Part shown: positions 54,226 to 63,856 of the stretch, piece after piece
Numbering within the stretch: position 1 is the stretch's first letter
Layout of the letters: each line of letters starts with the position of its first letter
DNA from: JASGCL01 sp965203915
Lineage (GTDB): Bacteria; Pseudomonadota; Alphaproteobacteria; JASGCL01
Direction of reading: 5' to 3'
Length of the DNA stretch: 64,000 nucleotides
Assembly: GCA_965203915.1 (NCBI GenBank)
Contig: OZ241918.1
Span: 930,001-994,000, forward strand
Program-made: the position numbers and the translations under genes
Notes under the pieces: generated by a model
What the model was told of the DNA's origin: nothing
Database searches by the model: none
The model's input: only the letters and a program-made list of their open reading frames with translations

Positions 54226-55089
54226 ATGTTTGTTTATACCCATCATTTTTATCAGCGGTTTGGTTCGGCCGTGGTTTCGATGCACGACAGGGGCCATACC
54301 CTGGGCGATGGGGTTTATGAATATATTTTGGCCTGGCATGGGCGGCTTATCGATATCGACCCCCATTTGGACAGGCTGTATCGTTCGTTGCAGGAAGTTA
54401 AGATGAGCCACGCCATCAGCCGCGCCGCCTTAAAGTTAAAGATTATTGATTTTTGCAGGCAGAATAATTTGCGTCATGGCGGGTTATATTTGCAATTAAC
54501 CCGCGGCACCGCGCCGCGCGACCATTATTATGGGCAAGACCTTAAACCCAATTTGACCATGATGGTGAAGCATTATCGGTTGGATGATAAACATGACATC
54601 ATGACCACGGGCGTTGCGGTTAAATCGCACCAAGATTTTCGTTGGCAAAGGCGCGATATCAAGGTCATATCGCTTATTGCCAATTGCATGGCAAAACAAT
54701 GGTCCAAAGACAACGGCGGCAAAGAAGTGGCATTTTACGATGATAGCGATGTTATAAGCGAAGGGGGTTCGTCGAACCTGTGGCTGGTGGATAAAAACGG
54801 CATATTGCGCACCCATGTTGCCGACCATCATATTTTAAATGGCATCACCAAGTTGATGGTGGAGAAGGTCGCGGCGCAGGAAGGGATAAAATTAGAATGG
54901 CGGGCATTTACCCGCGAAGAAGCATACCAGGGGAAAGAAATGTTTTTAACCAGCACATCGCAACCCGCGGTGCCGATAGTCATGCTTGACGATAAAAAAA
55001 TTGGTGAAGGCCAACGCGGCATGGTGACCGAAAAAATTCAACGCGCCATCATGGCGGAAATGGAAAAACAGCCCATTGTATTATCATAA
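54226..55089 (+). CDS. D-amino acid aminotransferase (class IV)
   Basis: This PLP enzyme of the branched-chain/D-alanine transaminase fold has 287 residues. RGHTLGDGVYEYIL opens the fold, LTRGTAPRDH is a D-alanine transaminase feature, the PLP Lys is in DIKVISL (about residue 145), and SEGGSSNLW plus ILNGITK follow. D-amino acid, rather than branched-chain, activity is favoured by the APRDH motif. It may supply D-alanine or D-glutamate for the cell wall. A HAD gene follows after 6 bases. Confidence 0.85.
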   Translation: MFVYTHHFYQRFGSAVVSMHDRGHTLGDGVYEYILAWHGRLIDIDPHLDRLYRSLQEVKMSHAISRAALKLKIIDFCRQNNLRHGGLYLQLTRGTAPRDHYYGQDLKPNLTMMVKHYRLDDKHDIMTTGVAVKSHQDFRWQRRDIKVISLIANCMAKQWSKDNGGKEVAFYDDSDVISEGGSSNLWLVDKNGILRTHVADHHILNGITKLMVEKVAAQEGIKLEWRAFTREEAYQGKEMFLTSTSQPAVPIVMLDDKKIGEGQRGMVTEKIQRAIMAEMEKQPIVLS

Positions 55090-55095
55090 AAGACC

Positions 55096-55743
55096 ATGAA
55101 TCTTATGCGACCCAACATGATCATTTTTGATTGGGATAATACTTTGGTTGATAGCTGGGATATTATTCATGATTCGATGATGGCAACCTTCGACAGGTTA
55201 AAAATAAAACGAGCGTGGCAAACCAAGGCCGAAACGCAAAAAAATGGTCAACATTCATTGCGCGATAGTTTTCCAAAATTATTTGGTTGCCAATTCATGC
55301 GGGCGCGCGATATTTATTATGAAGAATATGTCGCACGCCATTTGCAGGAGGTAAAACCAATGGCAGAGGCGGGGGAGGCGTTGGCAAAAATCGCCAGCCA
55401 GCAAATTCCCATGGCCATTATTAGCAACAAGAATCATCCCATATTGCTTGCCGAGGTTAAGCATTTGGGTTGGCAAGATTTTTTTGTTGATGTGATGGGG
55501 GCGGGGCACGCCACGGCCGACAAACCCAACCCCGCGCCATTTTTGTTGATGATGGAAAAAATTTATGGCGATAAGCAAAATCACCCCGCGCCCGATGATA
55601 TTTGGTATGTGGGCGACATGACGGTGGATGTAACATTTGCCCGCAACATCGGCGTCAAATCGGTGATGATTCCCAGCGAACCATTACAACAACAACCCGA
55701 CAGGTTGCTTAAGGGTTTGGGGGAGATGGGGAAATTAATATAA
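55096..55743 (+). CDS. HAD family phosphatase (phosphoglycolate phosphatase-like)
   Basis: This 215-residue HAD protein has all four motifs: FDWDNTLVD (nucleophile Asp), ISNKN (Ser), the Lys in DKPNPAPF, and GDMTVDVTFARNIG (acidic metal site). The helical cap lies at about 20-95, giving a class IA shape. The substrate is unknown. It starts 6 bases after the transaminase gene and probably shares its transcript. Confidence 0.88.
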   Translation: MNLMRPNMIIFDWDNTLVDSWDIIHDSMMATFDRLKIKRAWQTKAETQKNGQHSLRDSFPKLFGCQFMRARDIYYEEYVARHLQEVKPMAEAGEALAKIASQQIPMAIISNKNHPILLAEVKHLGWQDFFVDVMGAGHATADKPNPAPFLLMMEKIYGDKQNHPAPDDIWYVGDMTVDVTFARNIGVKSVMIPSEPLQQQPDRLLKGLGEMGKLI

Positions 55744-55812
55744 TAATTGTTGATAAACTATCAAGCGCAGTTTTGGTAGCTGCTGGGCAATCAGCCTGGT
55801 TCTAGGCGAAGC

Positions 55813-57603
55813 CTAGTCGCGTTTAAGGACTTCCAAAAAAGCACTATGGGGGATTTCGACCTTGCCAAATTGGCGGCGGCGTTTTTTGCCTTCTTTTTGC
55901 TTTTCTAACAATTTCTTTTTACGGCTAACGTCGCCGCCATAACATTTGGCCAACACGTCTTTTCGCACCGCGGCAATGGTTTCGCGGGCAATAACCCGCC
56001 CGCCAATCGCGGCCTGTAAGGGGACTTGGAATAATTGACGGGGGATGACTTCCTTTAACTTCACGCATATATCGCGGCCGCGGCTTTCGGCCGATGACCG
56101 ATGCAATACCATGGCCAGGGCATCAACGGGTTCGGCGTTGATTAATATCATAACCTTGACCAAATCGCCTTCCTTGTAATCTATTATTTCATAATCGAAG
56201 GAAGCATAACCGCGCGAGATGGATTTTAACCTATCGTGAAAATCAAACACCGTTTCGTTCAGTGGTAATTCATAAACCAACATGGCGCGGGTGCCGACAT
56301 AGTTTAATTGTTTTTGCACGCCGCGGCGTTCGGTGCATAATGACAAAACACTGCCCAAATATTCTTCGGGCACCAAAATGGTTGCTTTGATCCATGGTTC
56401 CTTGATAGCATTGATAAGGTGCGGTTCGGGCATGTCGGCGGGGTTGTGCAAGTCTCTCTCCGTGCCGTCGTTCAATTCCAATTTGTAAATAACCGACGGG
56501 GCGGTGGAAATAATATCCATGTTAAATTCGCGGCGTAAACGCTCTTGGATAATTTCCAAATGCAGGAGACCCAAAAATCCTGAGCGAAAACCAAAACCAA
56601 GGGCGGTAGAATTCTCGGGTTCAAATTGAAAACTGGCGTCATTTAATGATAATTTTTCTATCGAATCGCGCAATTCATTATAATCGGATGGGTCGGAAGG
56701 AAAAATACCGCAGAACACCACGGGTTCAGACGGTTTAAACCCAGGCAATGGCTTGGTGGTTGGTTTATGGTCGTCGGTCAGGGTATCGCCAACTTTGCAG
56801 TCGGATATTTGTTTAATACCGCTGATAATCACGCCCACTTCACCCGCCGATAATTTTTTTACATCGACCATTTTGGGGCTCATGACTCCCAAACGTTCAA
56901 TTTCATAACTGGCGCCCGTGCCCATCAAACGAAATTTTTGACCAATGGTAAGCTCGCCATCAAAAACCCTTACCAACAACATCACCCCAAGGTAACTATT
57001 ATACCAACTATCTATCAGCAGGGCACGCAATTCGGGGGATTTGCTTTCGGGGGGCGGGGGGAGTTTTTCAACAATAACCTCCAACACTTTTTCAACATTT
57101 AACCCGCTCTTGGCTGAAATTTCTATGGCATCCTCGCAAGACAAACCAATGGTGTTTTCAATTTGCTCCTTAACCCGTGCTACATTGGCGGCGGGCAGAT
57201 CAACCTTATTCAAAACGGGAATGATTTCTAAATTATTTTCTAAGGCAAGATAAACATTGGCGAGGGTTTGAGCCTCCACCCCTTGGCTGGCATCCACCAC
57301 CAACAAACACCCTTCGCATGCCGCCAGGGCGCGGGAAACTTCATAAGAAAAATCCACATGCCCTGGGGTATCGATTAAATTAAGAATATAATCTTTGCCA
57401 TCTTTTGCCTTGTAATGCAGGCGCACGGTTTGGGCCTTGATGGTGATGCCGCGTTCGCGTTCCAACTCCATCGAATCCAATACCTGGTCCTTCATCTCTC
57501 GGCTAGAGAGCGCGCCCGTCATCTCTATCAATCGGTCGGCAAGGGTTGACTTGCCGTGATCAATATGGGCGATAATTGCAAAATTTCTGATAAGCTTGTC
57601 CAT
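55813..57603 (-). CDS. lepA: Elongation factor 4 (LepA)
   Basis: LepA is a ribosome-associated GTPase that back-translocates or assists 30S biogenesis. The 596 residues match the family. G1 is AHIDHGKSTLADRLIE, G3 DTPGHVDF and G4 NKVDLP. The unique C-terminal domain is present (VLAKCYGGDVSRKKKLLEKQKEGKKR). It converges on the HAD gene; mlaC lies 61 bases upstream on the same strand. Confidence 0.98.
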   Translation of the reverse strand: MDKLIRNFAIIAHIDHGKSTLADRLIEMTGALSSREMKDQVLDSMELERERGITIKAQTVRLHYKAKDGKDYILNLIDTPGHVDFSYEVSRALAACEGCLLVVDASQGVEAQTLANVYLALENNLEIIPVLNKVDLPAANVARVKEQIENTIGLSCEDAIEISAKSGLNVEKVLEVIVEKLPPPPESKSPELRALLIDSWYNSYLGVMLLVRVFDGELTIGQKFRLMGTGASYEIERLGVMSPKMVDVKKLSAGEVGVIISGIKQISDCKVGDTLTDDHKPTTKPLPGFKPSEPVVFCGIFPSDPSDYNELRDSIEKLSLNDASFQFEPENSTALGFGFRSGFLGLLHLEIIQERLRREFNMDIISTAPSVIYKLELNDGTERDLHNPADMPEPHLINAIKEPWIKATILVPEEYLGSVLSLCTERRGVQKQLNYVGTRAMLVYELPLNETVFDFHDRLKSISRGYASFDYEIIDYKEGDLVKVMILINAEPVDALAMVLHRSSAESRGRDICVKLKEVIPRQLFQVPLQAAIGGRVIARETIAAVRKDVLAKCYGGDVSRKKKLLEKQKEGKKRRRQFGKVEIPHSAFLEVLKRD

Positions 57604-57664
57604 AAAATGCGTATATCAGACTTTCTGATAAAAGATAAAATTTATTTATCGATTATCGTAACAA

Positions 57665-58285
57665 TTACTTAACGGGGACCGTTTTTGCGCGTTCGCGTAA
57701 GCGGGCGACCAATTGGTCAATATCGCCATTGACCTGCGCCAGGATAGATGTTGTCTCCGTCCGCATCACCGCTATCATGGAAATATCGTTAACCATAATA
57801 TCCATCACGCGAAATTCGCCGTCATGCCACCATAATCGCCAATCGGTCACCAACGTTGGTTCATTGCTGCCCGCGGGCGGACTAAAATTAACCCGCACGG
57901 TATAAACATCGTTATTGCCGATGGTAACATTTTCAACATTGGTTTGTTGCCCTTTATAGTTTTTAAATTGGCGTGCAAAGAAAACATGGAAATAATCTAT
58001 CAAAGCATTTTTGACTTTCGCGCGGTCGCTGTTGCTGATCTGTCGATTATATTGCCCCAACACAAAAGCAGTTAATTGGTCATATGCCCCATGTTTATCA
58101 ACCATGGTTGCCATTTTTTTGCTATATTCTTCATAAGAAATGGGGGCGCGCACCAACTTGATGACGTCATCGCTTATTTGCAACATGAATTTTTTTACAT
58201 CGTCCTCATTTTTGGTTTGCGACTGCGCGGGGCCAGCAAAAATAGCCAACATAAAAATAGCCGCGATTAAAATATATTTTCTCAT
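57665..58285 (-). CDS. mlaC: MlaC-type phospholipid-binding periplasmic protein
   Basis: MlaC ferries phospholipids between the outer-membrane MlaA and the inner-membrane MlaFEDB complex. The 206-residue precursor has a signal peptide with a likely cut after AQS (about residue 22) and the Tol-Tol Ttg2 domain: ALIDYFHVFFARQFKNY, VRVNFSPPAG, VTDWRLWWHDGEFRVMDIMVNDISMI. A strong AAGGAG lies 11 bases upstream, inside the end of mlaA, only 2 bases of which separate the genes. Confidence 0.93.
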   Translation of the reverse strand: MRKYILIAAIFMLAIFAGPAQSQTKNEDDVKKFMLQISDDVIKLVRAPISYEEYSKKMATMVDKHGAYDQLTAFVLGQYNRQISNSDRAKVKNALIDYFHVFFARQFKNYKGQQTNVENVTIGNNDVYTVRVNFSPPAGSNEPTLVTDWRLWWHDGEFRVMDIMVNDISMIAVMRTETTSILAQVNGDIDQLVARLRERAKTVPVK

Positions 58286-58287
58286 TT

Positions 58288-59220
58288 TTATTTGTTCTCC
58301 TTATATCGCTTTTCCCGTTCTTGATAATTTTGCCAATAGGCTGATTTAGCCACCGAATAAGGATCAGCAAAATCGGCCAAAGAATCAAGGGATGGTGGTC
58401 GGTTTAGAACAGCCTTTGTTCCCAAAATGCTCCAATTTATCTTAGTCTGTTCGCTGGGTAAAAACAAGCTTAACAAAATATTGGCTGGATCCAAAATCGA
58501 ATTGGCGTAACCCGCGACACTCGACCGTTGATTGCTAGGGCCAGTAAAAAATGCAACATTGTAATCGCCTATCGGCACGCCCCAACTGGCCAGCATGAAA
58601 TCAGCGCTGGTATCCTTGGTGCGGAGGGCGGGGGTAAAGGAACTGGCGGGGTCAAAAGCACCACCCACCCCCAGCGTGCTGTTGATGGTAAACCGCGACA
58701 GGGTTAAAAGCCCGTCGGTAAAATGCCCACTCATGGTTAGAAAAATAAATTTGCTGGGCTCTTGCAAGTTTTTTAAAATATTGCGCACAATTTGTTCAAC
58801 AGGGTCGGGCAAAATGAAACCCACCGCCGTTGAAATGGGTTTCAAAAATGCCCTATCCAGGAATATATTAAAATCCAAAATTTGGCGATTAACCGCCTCT
58901 TTGGGGTCGGGAATATTTTCGGCGACTTTGTCTTCAAACAAATTATTAAGTCCTTCGCCCATTTCTACCGGTGCTGTCGTGACATCATTGTCTTTATTCA
59001 TCATTTTTTTATCCACGGTTTTTTGACTTACGTCTGGCGCGGCGGGCGGGGTAGCAACGTTAGCAGGCAAGACGTCGCTTGCGGGTAATGGTAAAATGGT
59101 GGGGGCGGTAAAGTCGCTACGTCGGTCGTTGCTTGGCAAAACCTGGGCCATTGCATCGTGAGAATAGATGCCAGCCATGAAATTGATAAAGATAATGGAA
59201 AAAAAAGCCAGGGCTTTCAT
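58288..59220 (-). CDS. mlaA: MlaA/VacJ-type outer-membrane protein without a lipobox
   Basis: MlaA removes misplaced phospholipid from the outer leaflet and hands it to MlaC. The 310-residue protein has the MlaA domain at about 100-300: EAVNRQILDFNIFLDRAFLKP, FTINSTLGVGGAFDPASSF, DPANILL. Its signal peptide ends AMAQ, like a type I leader, with no lipobox cysteine; the protein contains no Cys at all. A Pro/Ala/Thr-rich linker of about 65 residues separates the leader from the domain. mlaC follows after 2 bases. Confidence 0.92.
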   Translation of the reverse strand: MKALAFFSIIFINFMAGIYSHDAMAQVLPSNDRRSDFTAPTILPLPASDVLPANVATPPAAPDVSQKTVDKKMMNKDNDVTTAPVEMGEGLNNLFEDKVAENIPDPKEAVNRQILDFNIFLDRAFLKPISTAVGFILPDPVEQIVRNILKNLQEPSKFIFLTMSGHFTDGLLTLSRFTINSTLGVGGAFDPASSFTPALRTKDTSADFMLASWGVPIGDYNVAFFTGPSNQRSSVAGYANSILDPANILLSLFLPSEQTKINWSILGTKAVLNRPPSLDSLADFADPYSVAKSAYWQNYQEREKRYKENK

Positions 59221-59284
59221 TTGTTCTTGGTAGCATATATTTTATCTATTTTCAAGGAAGCCACATTGTGATAGATTGCGGTTT

Positions 59285-60058
59285 ATGACAGCAGGTAATA
59301 AGAACCATGGGCAAAAGGCATCCGACCATGACACCAATTTTTTATTACATAACCAAGCATTTATCAAATTGGCTTGCGATAAATTAATAAAAAAAGATAA
59401 AAGAATAAAAAAATTATTAGCTGCAACAGGCTTACCCGAGGTCACACCAAGGGAGATGATAGGCTTTGCTAGTTTTGTTAATATTCTCATCAGCCAACAG
59501 ATCAGCAACGCCGCGGCGGCAAGCATCACCAAAAAATTTTTGGCTTTGGTCATCGAATCAACACCGCGCAATATTTTAAAATACTCAAGCGAGGAATTGC
59601 GGGCCGTGGGATTATCGCGGCAAAAAATAGAACGCATACAATTGTTGGCGGCGGCGGCCTTGGCTGGCGATTTTCAACCCGATAATCTTGTCAACCTTTC
59701 CACAAGCGACGTTATCAGCCATATCGTTAAACAAAAAGGGTTTGGCGATTGGTCGGGGGAGGTATTCGCCCTGTTTTCATTAGGCCGAAGCGATGTTTTC
59801 CCCAAAGGCGATTTGGCGTTACAACTTGCGCATCAACATCTGTATGAATTGCCCAAACGGCCATCGGCCAAGGAATTGGAAGAAAGGGCGCGAGCTTGGC
59901 AACCCTACCGTTCGGTTGTCGCGCTTTTATTATGGGATTATTATGGCAAAGTGGTCAAAAAAACACCAAAAGAACAGCTTGCTAAAAACTTGTCTAATAA
60001 GCTAAGAGGGAAGATGAAAAGAAACAAGCAGGAGAGCACCCAAGACAATGCGGCTTAA
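59285..60058 (+). CDS. DNA-3-methyladenine glycosylase II-like (AlkA family)
   Basis: The 257-residue protein (from the ATG at 59285; TTG at 59276 is an alternative) belongs to the HhH-GPD superfamily and removes alkylated bases. Features are LISQQISNAAAASITKKF, the hairpin region GLSRQKIERIQ, KGFGDWSGEVFALFSLGR, and catalytic Asp in PKGDLALQ. It lacks the N-terminal AlkA extension of E. coli and an Fe-S cluster. Its last 11 bases overlap the PAP2 gene. Confidence 0.85.
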   Translation: MTAGNKNHGQKASDHDTNFLLHNQAFIKLACDKLIKKDKRIKKLLAATGLPEVTPREMIGFASFVNILISQQISNAAAASITKKFLALVIESTPRNILKYSSEELRAVGLSRQKIERIQLLAAAALAGDFQPDNLVNLSTSDVISHIVKQKGFGDWSGEVFALFSLGRSDVFPKGDLALQLAHQHLYELPKRPSAKELEERARAWQPYRSVVALLLWDYYGKVVKKTPKEQLAKNLSNKLRGKMKRNKQESTQDNAA

Positions 60059-60713
60059 TAATAGGGCTATTAGCAAAAACGCCATTTTATTTTTGGCGGC
60101 TGGCTTGCTGGCATTTTTCTTAGCCGACAAATTTCTTGCCGATACCATTAGGGGTGTTGAGTGGTTGGTCAAGCATCGCCAGATGTTTGCCTTTCGGATG
60201 CTTGATGAATTGGGCAGGACAAAAAATTGGGTGAGCGGAGCAGGGATGGTGCTTATTACATCGTCCTTTGTCCTCTATTTAAAAAAAGGCGACAAATACC
60301 GCCAAAAATGGGTTCGCTATTCGGGCAATATTTTCTTATCGGTTTTCTTTGCCAGCCTGGTGACCGGTGTTTTAAAAACCGTCGCGGGTCGCTATCGCCC
60401 CTATAATGTAACGCCCGATAGTTCTATTAATTTTTACAGTTTTCATCCTTTTCAGGGCGATTACAATAAATTAGCATCCTTCCCATCTTCGCACGCCGCT
60501 ATTATGATGGCTGTGTGCTTTGCGTTGTATTTTCTTTCGCCAAAAGAAAAAATGAATAAATATTTTTTCCTGTTGGCTTTTTTGGTTATTGCCCAACGGT
60601 TGTTAACCTTAAATCATTATTTGTCGGACGTCATTATTGGCGCGGGGATTGGGGTGTTGATGGCCTATTTAGCTCGTTGGTTTTGGAAGAATTTTATCAA
60701 AATAGGCGAATAA
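60048..60713 (+). CDS. PAP2 family phosphatase
   Basis: This 221-residue membrane phosphatase has about five hydrophobic segments and the three phosphatase signatures: KTVAGRYRPYN (motif 1), PSSHAA (motif 2) and RLLTLNHYLSDVI (motif 3, with the catalytic His). Candidate substrates are phosphatidate, phosphatidylglycerophosphate or undecaprenyl diphosphate; the sequence does not decide. It starts inside the preceding glycosylase gene and is followed after 12 bases by rmuC. Confidence 0.92.
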   Translation: MRLNNRAISKNAILFLAAGLLAFFLADKFLADTIRGVEWLVKHRQMFAFRMLDELGRTKNWVSGAGMVLITSSFVLYLKKGDKYRQKWVRYSGNIFLSVFFASLVTGVLKTVAGRYRPYNVTPDSSINFYSFHPFQGDYNKLASFPSSHAAIMMAVCFALYFLSPKEKMNKYFFLLAFLVIAQRLLTLNHYLSDVIIGAGIGVLMAYLARWFWKNFIKIGE

Positions 60714-60725
60714 AAAACAAGGAAA

Positions 60726-61832
60726 ATGACTGATATTTTTCCTAACCTGTCTTTCGCGATGTTTTTTGTTATCAGTTTTTTTGGCGGTTTGTTATGCGGC
60801 GGGGCAATTGGTTGGTGGTTGCATAAAAAAACATCGCCCAAAAATATGAATGATAATTTTGCCGATGAATTAAAAAATCAGTTCAAATCCATCGCCTATG
60901 ATATTTTGGATGACCAGCGCAAAAAGAATCAAGACGATATCGGCAGTATTCTCCATCCCTTCAAAGAAAACATGAATGATTTTGGCAAGCGGATAGAAGA
61001 TTTAAGCAGGAACGCCAGCCAAGAACGCAGTATTTTGCAAGACCAGATAAAACAAATTTCTCAAGACGCCAACAACCTGACCCGCGCCCTCACCAGTGGC
61101 GGAAAAACTTCGGGCAATTGGGGCGAATTGGTATTGAAGCGGTTGTTAGAATCATCGGGCCTGCAACCAGGGGTTGGTTACATCGACCAGCCCAGTTATA
61201 ATGTCGCGGGCAAACAATTGCGCCCCGATATCGTGTTGTTATTACCCGATAAAAAACATTTGGTTATCGATGCCAAATTGTCCCTGACCGATTATGAACG
61301 TTATGTGAATGGCGAAGAACATGAAAAGGATGCCGCCCTGCAACGGCATGTTATATCGGTCAAGCGTCATATCAAAGAATTATCAGAAAAGAATTATCAC
61401 CAAATCCCCGACATCAACAGTCTTGATTTTGTCGTGATGTTTGTGCCTATCGAGCCTGCCTACAACGCTGTTATCCAAAGCGATATCAATCTGTGGGAGG
61501 AAGCATGGCGTAAAAATATCCTGATAACCAGCCCCAGCAGTTTTATTTTTGTGCTACGCACCGTGGCGACGCTATGGCAACAGGAGGCGCAAAATAAAAA
61601 TGCGAAAGAAATTGCACGCCAGGCTGGCAGCCTCTATGACAAATTTGTTGGCTTTGTTGAAGACATGCAAGCCATCGGCAGCAACCTTGACCGCGCCAAA
61701 GATTCTTACGATTCGTCATTAAAAAAACTTTCAACGGGGAAGGGGAGCCTTACCAGCCAGACCGAGAAATTAAAAAAAATGGGCGCGAACGCTAGCAAGA
61801 GCCTGTCGGACGATATGTTATCAAGCGATTAA
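60726..61832 (+). CDS. rmuC: DNA recombination protein RmuC
   Basis: RmuC limits illegitimate recombination and has a predicted nuclease-like domain. The 368 residues have an N-terminal membrane anchor (about 9-27), a coiled-coil stretch (about 36-120) and the RmuC domain: GNWGELVLKRLLESSGL, RPDIVLLLPDKKHLVIDAKLSL, FVPIEPAYNAV. The catalytic D..DAK-like pattern of PD-(D/E)XK nucleases is visible. It converges on the TrmH-like gene. Confidence 0.95.
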   Translation: MTDIFPNLSFAMFFVISFFGGLLCGGAIGWWLHKKTSPKNMNDNFADELKNQFKSIAYDILDDQRKKNQDDIGSILHPFKENMNDFGKRIEDLSRNASQERSILQDQIKQISQDANNLTRALTSGGKTSGNWGELVLKRLLESSGLQPGVGYIDQPSYNVAGKQLRPDIVLLLPDKKHLVIDAKLSLTDYERYVNGEEHEKDAALQRHVISVKRHIKELSEKNYHQIPDINSLDFVVMFVPIEPAYNAVIQSDINLWEEAWRKNILITSPSSFIFVLRTVATLWQQEAQNKNAKEIARQAGSLYDKFVGFVEDMQAIGSNLDRAKDSYDSSLKKLSTGKGSLTSQTEKLKKMGANASKSLSDDMLSSD

Positions 61833-61853
61833 TGCCGTTGGGTTTATACAAAC

Positions 61854-62687
61854 CTATTTACTCACCACAAAACTCATGATGCTTGCCGCCATGGCTAGGT
61901 TTAACGATTCGACATCGCCGACCATGGGTATCGTCACCTGGCTATCAGCGATTTTTACCAATTTGTCGGTAAGGCCTTGCTGCTCATTCCCCAACAATAA
62001 TATTTGCGGTCGGGGGTAGGATGCCGTTGTGCAATCGATGCCGCCCACCAACACCGTGGCGGTAACATGGGGGCGAATATTTTGTGGCACCGTGGCCAGT
62101 CGCCATTTATGACATTGGTCCAAAAATTCATCTTCGGATACGTTATAGACCGCGCAATGGCTTAACGCCCCCATCGATGCTCGGGCAACCTCGGGCGAAA
62201 AAAAATCAACGGATTCGCCTATCAAAATAATGGCGGTGCCGCCAAAGGCTACCAAACTACGTATAATCGTTCCCAAATTACCTGGGTCGCGCACCCTGTC
62301 TAGTGCCAAATATAGGCCATCGGGTTTTATAGGCAAATCAGCAAGCGGGGCTTGCCAAGATTCCACAATGGCGAAGGCGGTTAGGGGGTTGTCGCGCGCC
62401 GAAACCCTTAAGGCTACTTTTTCGTCAATAAGGAAGCATGGAACTTGACGCGCCTGCTGCTGCTGAATAATTTTGAAAAAGGCTGGGCTTGCCATCGCCG
62501 TTTCGGTCAAAAATATTTTTTTGATAACGCGTTCAACCTGGGCCGCGGTGATAATAGCCTGCATCCCCTCTAACAAAAAGCAACCGTGCAATTGTCGATT
62601 CTTTTTTAATCGCAGTGCCGATAAAAACTTTATTTGCTCATTCTGAGGGCTGGCAATAGTCAATAGTTTCATTGTTTTTTGGTCCAT
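61854..62687 (-). CDS. TrmH/SpoU family RNA 2'-O-methyltransferase
   Basis: A 277-residue SPOUT enzyme. The N-terminal substrate-binding part shows SALRLKKNRQLHGCFLLEGMQAI. The knotted domain carries the three SpoU motifs: LDRVRDPGNLGTIIRS, LLGNEQQGL and VTIPMVGDVESLNLAMAASI. The rRNA or tRNA target is unknown. Starts at 62687 and 62672 are both possible. Confidence 0.9.
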   Translation of the reverse strand: MDQKTMKLLTIASPQNEQIKFLSALRLKKNRQLHGCFLLEGMQAIITAAQVERVIKKIFLTETAMASPAFFKIIQQQQARQVPCFLIDEKVALRVSARDNPLTAFAIVESWQAPLADLPIKPDGLYLALDRVRDPGNLGTIIRSLVAFGGTAIILIGESVDFFSPEVARASMGALSHCAVYNVSEDEFLDQCHKWRLATVPQNIRPHVTATVLVGGIDCTTASYPRPQILLLGNEQQGLTDKLVKIADSQVTIPMVGDVESLNLAMAASIMSFVVSK

Positions 62688-62772
62688 TTTTGCTTATAGG
62701 TTTTTTATCATAAATTGCGCCATCCCGCTATCACATCTTGTCCGCAACAGTCAAAAAAATAAGAGAAAATTC

Positions 62773-63840
62773 ATGCAAAACCTCGATGCTATTTTTCATC
62801 AATCGTTTCCCGTCACGCCGATAAGCGATGGTTTTTTTTATCAACCCCGCGCCCTGGCCAACAGCCCATCCTTTACGTTGCTGGATAGTGGTTATGGCGA
62901 AAAATTTGAAATGGTCGGCGATAAAAAATTCATTCGCCCCGAACCCCAAGCCATGTGGCAACCCGCCGCAGAAAACAATTGGCAAGTTGCCGATGCGCGG
63001 TTTAAAACCAGCGCAGAGAAAAACATGAAAAGCGAGGCAGTAAGAGAATTGGGAAAAAATGACTTGGGCAGTTATGCAGGCGGCGAAGAAGAGCGCAACG
63101 CCAATTGGGGCAGGTGGCAACTCGGCGCGGGCGGCGGCGCCAACCTCCTTCATGACAAATGGCGCATCAACCATTTTGGCGTTGATTTAACCGCGCGTTT
63201 AACAGCATTCCGCCATTATGGTTTTTTCCCCGAGCAGGCTTTGTTTTGGAAAGACATGCAGGCTATTATCGATAAATTATTCCCCAGCAAGCCAACCGCC
63301 CTTAATCTTTTTGCCTATTCGGGTATGGCATCGTTGTTCCTTGCTAACCAAGGGGTCAATGTGGTGCATGTTGATGCGTCAAAAAAAGCCGTAGCCTACG
63401 CCGAGGAAAATATCGCGCGGGATAAGGGCGTAAAATTGTTGATAGATGACGCCATAACATTTGTAAGGCGCGAGGTAAGGCGTGGCAATCGCTACAATAT
63501 CATTCTGCTAGACCCACCAAAATTTGGGCGCGGGCCAAAGGGCGAGTCATGGGAAATTTGGCAAGACCTTCCCGAACTGCTGGCATTGTTGCCAAGCCTG
63601 TTGGTTAAAGATCAACCCGCGGCAATTTTTTTAACTGTTTACGCCATCCGCGCCAGTTGCTTTGCCATAGGGCGTAGCCTGCAGGAGGCTTTTAACCTAG
63701 CCTCAGGCGAAGCAGCTGGAGAATCTTCTGGCGCAGGCAATATTTACCAAACAACCTTTGGCGAGTTATGCTTGACCGAACAGGCTCGTGGTTTTTATAT
63801 TCCCCAGGCTATCTACGCCGTTCACCAAACCAAATCATAA
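62773..63840 (+). CDS. Class I SAM-dependent methyltransferase (RlmI/RlmL-like)
   Basis: The 355-residue protein has the Rossmann SAM motif NLFAYSGMASLFLANQG (about residue 178), the acidic ribose loop VVHVDASKKAVAYAEEN and LLDPPKFGRGP, where the NPPF-type DPPK motif identifies RNA m5C or m2G enzymes of the RlmI/RlmL-like group. A PUA domain is not obvious at the N-terminus. Target RNA not known. rsmI begins 16 bases after the stop. Confidence 0.85.
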   Translation: MQNLDAIFHQSFPVTPISDGFFYQPRALANSPSFTLLDSGYGEKFEMVGDKKFIRPEPQAMWQPAAENNWQVADARFKTSAEKNMKSEAVRELGKNDLGSYAGGEEERNANWGRWQLGAGGGANLLHDKWRINHFGVDLTARLTAFRHYGFFPEQALFWKDMQAIIDKLFPSKPTALNLFAYSGMASLFLANQGVNVVHVDASKKAVAYAEENIARDKGVKLLIDDAITFVRREVRRGNRYNIILLDPPKFGRGPKGESWEIWQDLPELLALLPSLLVKDQPAAIFLTVYAIRASCFAIGRSLQEAFNLASGEAAGESSGAGNIYQTTFGELCLTEQARGFYIPQAIYAVHQTKS

Positions 63841-63856
63841 TTTTAACAAGTCATTC

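Noticed and set aside
61841..61854. GGTTT-ATAC-AAACC hairpin between rmuC and the TrmH-like gene as terminator
   Set aside because: Five-base stem with no T-run; too weak to list as a feature.
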